From Catellatospora tritici (GTDB lineage: Bacteria; Actinomycetota; Actinomycetes; Mycobacteriales; Micromonosporaceae), in NCBI RefSeq assembly GCF_019083965.1, contig NZ_JAHRCY010000008.1, positions 1 through 64,000 on the forward strand: DNA of 64,000 nt. Direction: 5' to 3'. The notes under the pieces were generated by a model. It ran no database searches. It was not told the DNA's origin and was given only the letters and a program-made list of their open reading frames with translations. Positions 59,195-64,000 of this stretch are shown piece after piece (within the stretch, counting starts at the first letter, position 1; each line of letters starts with the position of its first letter). Both the position numbers and the translations under genes were made by a program.

Positions 59195-59632
59195 GTGACG
59201 GGCGAGGCGTGGCGGGACGAATTGGCGCGGCGGCAGGAGGAGCTGGTCCGGGCGCTGGTGGGCGGGGGTGAGCTGCCCGGTGGGTTCGTGGCGCGGGACG
59301 TCGGCGCCACCCGTGACGCGCTGCTGCGCAAGCGGGCCGGTGAGGTGGCCCGGGTGTGGCCGCTGCTGGCGGCTTCGGCCGGTCCGGGCCGGTGGGCGGC
59401 GGAGTTCGGCGCGTGGGCGGCGGGACGGCCGCCGCAGGGCTCGCTGCGTGACGGCTGGGACTACGCGCGGGCGCATCCGCCGACCGGGGCGGCCGCGCTG
59501 GAGCTGGCAGAGCGGGAGCTGCTGTGGTCGTACGACAGCAGCTCCGCGCCCCGTCCCCGCCGGGGTCTCGGCCTGCGCCGGGTCGGCGGGGTGTTCCTGG
59601 TCCGCTGGCGCGGACGTGTCCACCGCTGGTGA
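59195..59632 (+). CDS. Putative DUF692 partner protein (MbnC/BufC/DUF2063-like)
   Basis: A 145-aa protein: a helical start ARRQEELVRALVGGGELPGGF, the segment VGATRDALLRKRAGEVARVWPLLA, and a C-terminal basic strand pair (GLRRVGGVFLVRWRGRVHRW). N-terminal helices of this look precede DUF692 genes in many genomes and belong to the DUF2063-like recognition partner. Assignment rests on position, size and this pattern, so it is moderate. The GTG at 59195 follows a GGGGGG stretch. No Cys is present. Confidence 0.6.
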   Translation: MTGEAWRDELARRQEELVRALVGGGELPGGFVARDVGATRDALLRKRAGEVARVWPLLAASAGPGRWAAEFGAWAAGRPPQGSLRDGWDYARAHPPTGAAALELAERELLWSYDSSSAPRPRRGLGLRRVGGVFLVRWRGRVHRW

Positions 59633-59650
59633 CGGTAGCCCAGCCCCACG

Positions 59651-61633
59651 TTAGCCCAGCGCGACGGCCTGTGGATCGGCCGCCGGCCCCGGGCCCGTGG
59701 CCGAATCGGTGACCGAGTCCAGCTCCCCGGCTCGCGGTGACCCTGTCGCGAGAAACTGCGTGCGGTAGAGGTCGGCGTACAGCCCACCCGCGGCGAGCAG
59801 CTGCTCGTGCGTACCGCGCTGGACGATGCGGCCGCCGTCGAGCACCAGGATCTGGTCGGCCTCGCGCACGGTCGACAGCCGGTGCGCGATGACCAACGAG
59901 GTGCGGCCGGTCAACGCGGTGGTGAGCGCCTGCTGCACCGCGGCCTCGCTCTCGGAGTCCAGGTGCGCGGTGGCCTCGTCGAGGATGACGATGGACGGGG
60001 CCTTGAGCAGCAGCCGGGCGATGGCGATGCGCTGCTTCTCGCCGCCGGAGAAGCGGTAGCCTCGCTCGCCCACGACCGTCTCGAGGCCGTCGGGGGTGTT
60101 GCGGACCAGGGTCTCGATCTGCGCGGCGCGCAGCGCGGCCCACAGCTCGTCGTCGGTGGCGTCGGGCTTGGCGTAGCGCAGGTTCTCGGCGATGGTCTCG
60201 TGGAACAGGTGGGCGTCCTGGGTGACCACGCCGATGGTGTCGCGCAGCGACTGCTGCGTCGCGTCGCGCACGTCGACGCCGCCGACGAGCACGGCGCCGG
60301 AGGTGGCGTCGTACATCCGGCTGACCAGCATCGAGGTGGTGGACTTGCCCGCACCGGACGGCCCGACCAGCGCGACCAGCTGCCCCGGCTCGACCGTGAA
60401 CGAGACGCCGCGCAGCACCGGCTCGGTGGCGACCCGGTCGAGGACGGCCACGTCTTCGAGCGAGGCCAGCGACACCTCGCTGGCGGTCGGGTAGCGGAAC
60501 ACCACGTCGCGGAACTCGACGCGGGCCGCACGGGGCGGCAGGTCGACCGCGTCGGGCTTCTCGGCGATGGCCGGGTCCAGGTCGAGGACCTCGAAGACCC
60601 GGTCGAAGGAGACCAGGGCGCCCATCACGTCGACGCGGACGTTGGACAGGGCGGTGATCGGGCCGTACAGGCGGGTCAGCAGCAGGGCCAGGGCGACCAC
60701 GGTGCCCGCCTCGATCTGGCCCTGGACCGCGTACCAGCCGCCCAGGCCGTAGACCAAGGCCTGGGCCAGCGCGGCGACCAGCATCATGGCGGCGAAGAAG
60801 GTGCGCGAGTACATGGCGCTCTCCACGCCGATGTCGCGCACCCGCCCGGCCCGCCGGGCGAACCGGTCCGCCTCCACCTCGGGGCGGCCGAACAGCTTCA
60901 CCAGCAGCGCCCCGGCCACCCCGAACCGTTCGGTCATGGTGGCCTGCATGCGGGCGTTGAGGTCGTACGACTCCTTGGTGATCTCCGCCAGCCGGTGTCC
61001 GACCCGGCGCGCGGGCAGGATGAAGATCGGCAGCAGGACCAGGGACAGCACCGTGATCTGCCAGCTCAGCGTGAGCATGACGCCCGCGGTCAGCACGAGC
61101 TGGATGATGTTGCCGACGACGCCGGACAGCGTGCTGGTGAACGCGCGCTGGGCGCCGAGCACGTCGTTGTTGAGCCGGCTGACCAGGGCACCGGTCTGGG
61201 CCCGGGTGAAGAACTGCACGGGCAGCCGCTGCACGTGGTCGTAGACCTGGGTCCGCAGGTCGTAGATGAGGCCCTCGCCGATGCGGGCCGAGTAGTAGCG
61301 CTCGGCCAGCGACAACAGCGCGCTGAGCACGGCCAGGGCCGCGATGTACAGCGCGATCCGGATCACCGTCGCGGCCGCGTCGGGGTCGGGCGCGGCTCCG
61401 CGCGGCGGCGCGATCACGTCGACGACGTCCTTGGCCAGCAGCGGGGTCGCCACGCCGATGACCGCGCCGAGCACGATGGTCACCAGGAACACCGTGATCT
61501 CGGTCCGGTACGGGCGGGCGAACCCGAGGATCCGCTTGGCGGTCTGCCGACCTATCTTGCGGTCCTCGACACTCTGCCCTCTTCGCATGGAACGCATCAG
61601 CTGTTCCATGCCCCCCGCGCCACCTGGATGCAT
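59651..61633 (-). CDS. ABC exporter, fused permease-ATPase
   Basis: A 660-aa type IV ABC half-transporter. Six membrane helices lie in residues 40-340 and an ATPase with Walker A GPSGAGKST, signature FSGGEKQRIAIAR, Walker B IVILDEATAHLD and His-loop AHRLST follows. It works as a dimer exporting lipids, peptides or drugs. Start ATG 61633 follows GAGAGG. It converges on the DUF692 cassette; export of a modified product is only a guess. Confidence 0.9.
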   Translation of the reverse strand: MHPGGAGGMEQLMRSMRRGQSVEDRKIGRQTAKRILGFARPYRTEITVFLVTIVLGAVIGVATPLLAKDVVDVIAPPRGAAPDPDAAATVIRIALYIAALAVLSALLSLAERYYSARIGEGLIYDLRTQVYDHVQRLPVQFFTRAQTGALVSRLNNDVLGAQRAFTSTLSGVVGNIIQLVLTAGVMLTLSWQITVLSLVLLPIFILPARRVGHRLAEITKESYDLNARMQATMTERFGVAGALLVKLFGRPEVEADRFARRAGRVRDIGVESAMYSRTFFAAMMLVAALAQALVYGLGGWYAVQGQIEAGTVVALALLLTRLYGPITALSNVRVDVMGALVSFDRVFEVLDLDPAIAEKPDAVDLPPRAARVEFRDVVFRYPTASEVSLASLEDVAVLDRVATEPVLRGVSFTVEPGQLVALVGPSGAGKSTTSMLVSRMYDATSGAVLVGGVDVRDATQQSLRDTIGVVTQDAHLFHETIAENLRYAKPDATDDELWAALRAAQIETLVRNTPDGLETVVGERGYRFSGGEKQRIAIARLLLKAPSIVILDEATAHLDSESEAAVQQALTTALTGRTSLVIAHRLSTVREADQILVLDGGRIVQRGTHEQLLAAGGLYADLYRTQFLATGSPRAGELDSVTDSATGPGPAADPQAVALG

Positions 61634-61749
61634 TACGTGCCTCTCGCTATTCCGCTCGGTCAGCCGGATTTAACGCGACCCGGAAACGGAAAATTCCTTA
61701 GCGGGGCTAATGATATCGCGAACGCAATTCGAGGACGAAAGCGGAATGC

Positions 61750-62511
61750 CTACTCGCCCAGTCCGGCCAGATCTCGAATACGGCGGGTCTGCGCTTCGCG
61801 TTCGGCCCGTTCCTGTTCCGGATAACCGCGCCCGGAAGCGCCGGACAGGAGCGCCTTGATCTCGATCACCGCGTCGCGCTGCCCGGCGAGCACCGCCTGC
61901 GCCAGGTCAGCGGCGGCCGCGTCCAGCTCGTCGCGCGCCACGACCAGGTTCACCAGGCCGATCCGCTCGGCCTCGGCCGCGCCGACCTTCCGGCCGGTCA
62001 CGCACAGCTCCAGGGCCCGGCCGTAGCCGACCAGCTCGACCAGCCGCTTGGTGCCGGTGAGGTCGGGCACCAGCCCGAGGGTCACCTCGGCCATCGCGAA
62101 CACCGCGTCGTCGGCGGCGATCCGCAGGTCACAGGCCAGCGCCAGCTGGAATCCGGCGCCGATGGCATGCCCCTGCACGGCCGCGACGGTGATCAGGTCA
62201 GGGCGCCGCAGCCACGAGAAGGCCTGCTGGAACTCGGCGATCCGGTCGGCGCACGCCTCCGGACTGATCCGGGCCAGTTCCTGGAACTCGCCCCCGGCGA
62301 CCACGCTCAGGTCCAGGCCCGCGGAGAACGACCGCCCCTCCCCGCGCAGGACCACCACCCGCACATCGCCGGACAGGCCACGCGCGAACTCGCTCAGCGC
62401 CGCCCACAGGGCCGGGGTCTGCGCGTTGCGCACCTGCGGACGGTCCAATGTCACCGTCGCGACTGGACCCTCGACAAGTACGCGAAAGCCGGTCGCTGTC
62501 TCGTCAGACAT
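61750..62511 (-). CDS. Enoyl-CoA hydratase/isomerase family protein
   Basis: A 253-aa crotonase-fold protein. Oxyanion-hole segments are EGRSFSAGLDLS (first) and VAAVQGHAIGAGFQLALACDLRIA (second). The usual catalytic Glu positions are partly kept (AMAEVTLGLVPDLTG). Substrate unknown. ATG at 62511 follows GGGAG; the frame to 62541 is unsupported. The C-terminal helix ends REAQTRRIRDLAGLGE. Confidence 0.87.
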   Translation of the reverse strand: MSDETATGFRVLVEGPVATVTLDRPQVRNAQTPALWAALSEFARGLSGDVRVVVLRGEGRSFSAGLDLSVVAGGEFQELARISPEACADRIAEFQQAFSWLRRPDLITVAAVQGHAIGAGFQLALACDLRIAADDAVFAMAEVTLGLVPDLTGTKRLVELVGYGRALELCVTGRKVGAAEAERIGLVNLVVARDELDAAAADLAQAVLAGQRDAVIEIKALLSGASGRGYPEQERAEREAQTRRIRDLAGLGE

Positions 62512-62547
62512 CGGCCGGCTCCCACTGCTGCCTTGGTGCAAGCGGAA

Positions 62548-62775
62548 TCATGCCTTCTTCCGCCGCCTGGCTCCGCCGCGCTGCCGCAGCGCCACACCGG
62601 ACTCGGTGAGCACGCGGTGGATGAATCCGTACGAGCGACCAGTAGACGCTGCCAGCGCGCGGATGCTCTCACCCGACGTGTAGCGCTTCACGAGGTCCTT
62701 GGCGAGCGTCTGGCGTTCGGTGCCGACGATCCGGCGACCCTTCTCGGTGGCGGTAGCTGTACCGGTGGCTGCCAT
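62548..62775 (-). CDS. Small helix-turn-helix protein conserved in actinobacteria
   Basis: A 75-aa basic protein. LAKDLVKRYTSGESIRALAASTGRSYGFIHRVL is a compact HTH and RQRGGARRRKKA a basic tail. The family is strongly conserved among actinobacteria but its role is unproven; a nucleoid or transcription role is likely. ATG at 62775 follows GAGGAAG. Confidence 0.85.
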   Translation of the reverse strand: MAATGTATATEKGRRIVGTERQTLAKDLVKRYTSGESIRALAASTGRSYGFIHRVLTESGVALRQRGGARRRKKA

Positions 62776-62922
62776 GTTGACTTCCTCACGTCCCGGACGA
62801 TGCGGTTGCGGTCCCACCTATTAGACCGCCTCCGACGATCATGCGCTAGATATCAATTCCATGCCAACCGACACGCAAGGTGCTGTCGGGTACCCGATAG
62901 CCCGCATATAGCGTATGGCGCC

Positions 62923-64000
62923 ATGACGGCTGAACCCGCGAGCGACCGCGCCAGGCAGTGGCGAGACCTGTTGGGCTGGTCCCTGCTGGTCGGCATCGGC
63001 CTGCTCGTGACCTGGGTGGCGGTGCGCGCCGGGGCCCGGCTCGGCACCGCCAGCGCCCCGTTCCTCGGCAGCTTCCGGCTCAAGGTCTCACCGCTGTCGG
63101 TCCTCGCGCCCATGGTCGCCGGGGCCGTCCTGGTGGCCGCCTGGCGCGGTTGGATCCATCGACTGCCGTGGTGGGCGATCAGTTCCGGCTCGGCGGTGGC
63201 GATGTTCGCCTGGGCGGCCGCGCTGGCTCTGGTCGACGGGGCCGACGGGTTCACCCGTTCGCTGTCGCCGGACAGCTACCTGGGCGACGTGCAGGAGGTC
63301 GGCGACCATCCGTTGGACTACCTGCGTACGTTCACCAGCCGCTCGGCCGAGCACACCACCGCCACCCGCGGCCATCCGCCCGCGCCGGTGCTGCTGCTGT
63401 GGGCGGTGCAGCGGCTCGGCGTCAGCAGCCACCTGACGCTGGCGCTACTGGTCACCGCGGTCGGGGCGCTGTCGCTGCCGCTGATCCTGGCGGCGGTGCG
63501 GGACATGGGCGGCGAGGTGACCGCGCGGGCGTACGCGCCGGTGCTGGTGCTCGCGCCGTACGCGGTGTGGGTGGCGGTGTCGATGGACGCGGTGGTCGCC
63601 ACGATCGGGGCGGCGATGACGCTGGCCGGGGTGCGCGCGACGCGACGGCACGGCTGGCGCGCGGCGCTGTGGGCGGTGGCGGCCGGGCTGCTGCTCGGGG
63701 TGGCGGCGCTGTTCTCGTACGCGGCGGCGTGGCTGGGGCTGTCGGTGGTGTGCCTGTACTTCGCGCGCCGCCGGGCCGCCCTCAACCTGTTCAGCGGACT
63801 CGGCGCGCTGCTGCCGGTGCTGGGCGCGGCGCGGCTGGGCTTCACCTGGACCGACGGGCTGGGCGCGGCGTACGACGACTTCAACCAGCGCATCGAGCCG
63901 CATCGCTCGGTGCTGTGGTGGAGCCTGATCAGTGTGTGCGCGCTGCTGCTGGCGGCCGGTCCGGCGCTCTATCCGAGCCTGCGCAAGGTGCGCAACACCC
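62923..64000 (+). CDS. Multi-pass membrane protein, GT-C-like, truncated by window end
   Basis: At least 359 aa with no stop before the edge. Eight or more hydrophobic helices, an early acidic loop with SPDSYLGDVQEVGDHPLDYL and HPPAPVLLLWAVQRLG. The H-P-P and acidic-loop pattern suggests a polyprenyl-phosphate-sugar glycosyltransferase of the GT-C/GT39 or GT87 type; this is an inference. TAGCGT (62909-62914) is 8 nt before the ATG (leaderless). The rest of the gene lies outside. Confidence 0.75.
   Translation, partial: MTAEPASDRARQWRDLLGWSLLVGIGLLVTWVAVRAGARLGTASAPFLGSFRLKVSPLSVLAPMVAGAVLVAAWRGWIHRLPWWAISSGSAVAMFAWAAALALVDGADGFTRSLSPDSYLGDVQEVGDHPLDYLRTFTSRSAEHTTATRGHPPAPVLLLWAVQRLGVSSHLTLALLVTAVGALSLPLILAAVRDMGGEVTARAYAPVLVLAPYAVWVAVSMDAVVATIGAAMTLAGVRATRRHGWRAALWAVAAGLLLGVAALFSYAAAWLGLSVVCLYFARRRAALNLFSGLGALLPVLGAARLGFTWTDGLGAAYDDFNQRIEPHRSVLWWSLISVCALLLAAGPALYPSLRKVRNT

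Overview
The window is 64 kb of very GC-rich DNA (roughly 70% or more G+C, judged by eye) with dense, often overlapping genes, GTG and TTG starts, and actinobacterial families throughout: an InhA-like FabI, a LigB-type ATP ligase, PucR, DUF3097, DUF2637, TIGR04222, AcnA/AcnR and NgcEFG. The gene set and a palindrome at about 45.4 kb suggest Micromonosporaceae (Actinoplanes, Catellatospora or Micromonospora relatives). The genus cannot be fixed from the sequence alone. No rRNA, tRNA, prophage, IS element or CRISPR array was seen. It reads as core chromosome with many small intergenic repeats.

Layout. 0-2.5 kb: a family A DNA polymerase/exonuclease and a divergent methyltransferase. 2.5-7 kb: an NgcEFG-type aminosugar/chitobiose ABC importer (no ATPase in the operon) behind an RpiR/SIS regulator with an operator-like inverted repeat. 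7.3-11.3 kb: DUF6300, an Eis-like acetyltransferase, LigB, SRPBCC and PspC proteins. 11.5-17.3 kb: mmsA plus a class III aminotransferase next to a PucR regulator and a SpoU methyltransferase. 17.6-24.3 kb: SPFH/NfeD membrane pair, a beta-lactamase-fold hydrolase, DUF3097, a HAD phosphatase and ferrochelatase. 24.5-26.1 kb: fabG-fabI. 26.3-26.6 kb: two very small ORFs, one with its start codon and Shine-Dalgarno inside a hairpin. 26.7-29.7 kb: a MoxR-DUF58-VWA operon. 29.7-30.5 kb: a gene-free, repeat-rich, structured segment.

30.5-35.8 kb: small zinc-binding-like, bPH2, SPOR, thioesterase, MBL and AhpD-like proteins. 35.9-39.4 kb: AsnB and aminopeptidase P, divergent. 39.5-45.3 kb: one very large secreted amylase-pullulanase under a MalR-like operator. 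45.6-52 kb: a small hydrophobic peptide ORF, two pirins, a VOC protein and acnA. 52-56 kb: RIO kinase, HAD, DUF2637 and AcnR. 56.4-59.6 kb: a TM peptide, DDAH, then a TIGR04222 membrane protein with a periodic Cys tail, a DUF692 enzyme and a small partner. 59.7-64 kb: ABC exporter, enoyl-CoA hydratase, small HTH protein and a truncated multi-pass membrane protein.

Main points for a second look. (1) The TIGR04222-DUF692-partner cassette (57.3-59.6 kb) looks like a RiPP-type cysteine-modifying system in which the membrane protein's own SSCxGG-repeat tail may be the substrate. (2) At least three families of dispersed intergenic palindromes occur, one with a compensatory base change in both arms. 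(3) A 19-bp motif is shared by the acnA and acnR promoters. (4) Many genes carry TANNNT 6-8 nt before the start codon, implying leaderless mRNAs. (5) Several tiny ORFs have unusually strong context: perfect anti-SD complement, start-codon hairpin, or an adjacent terminator.
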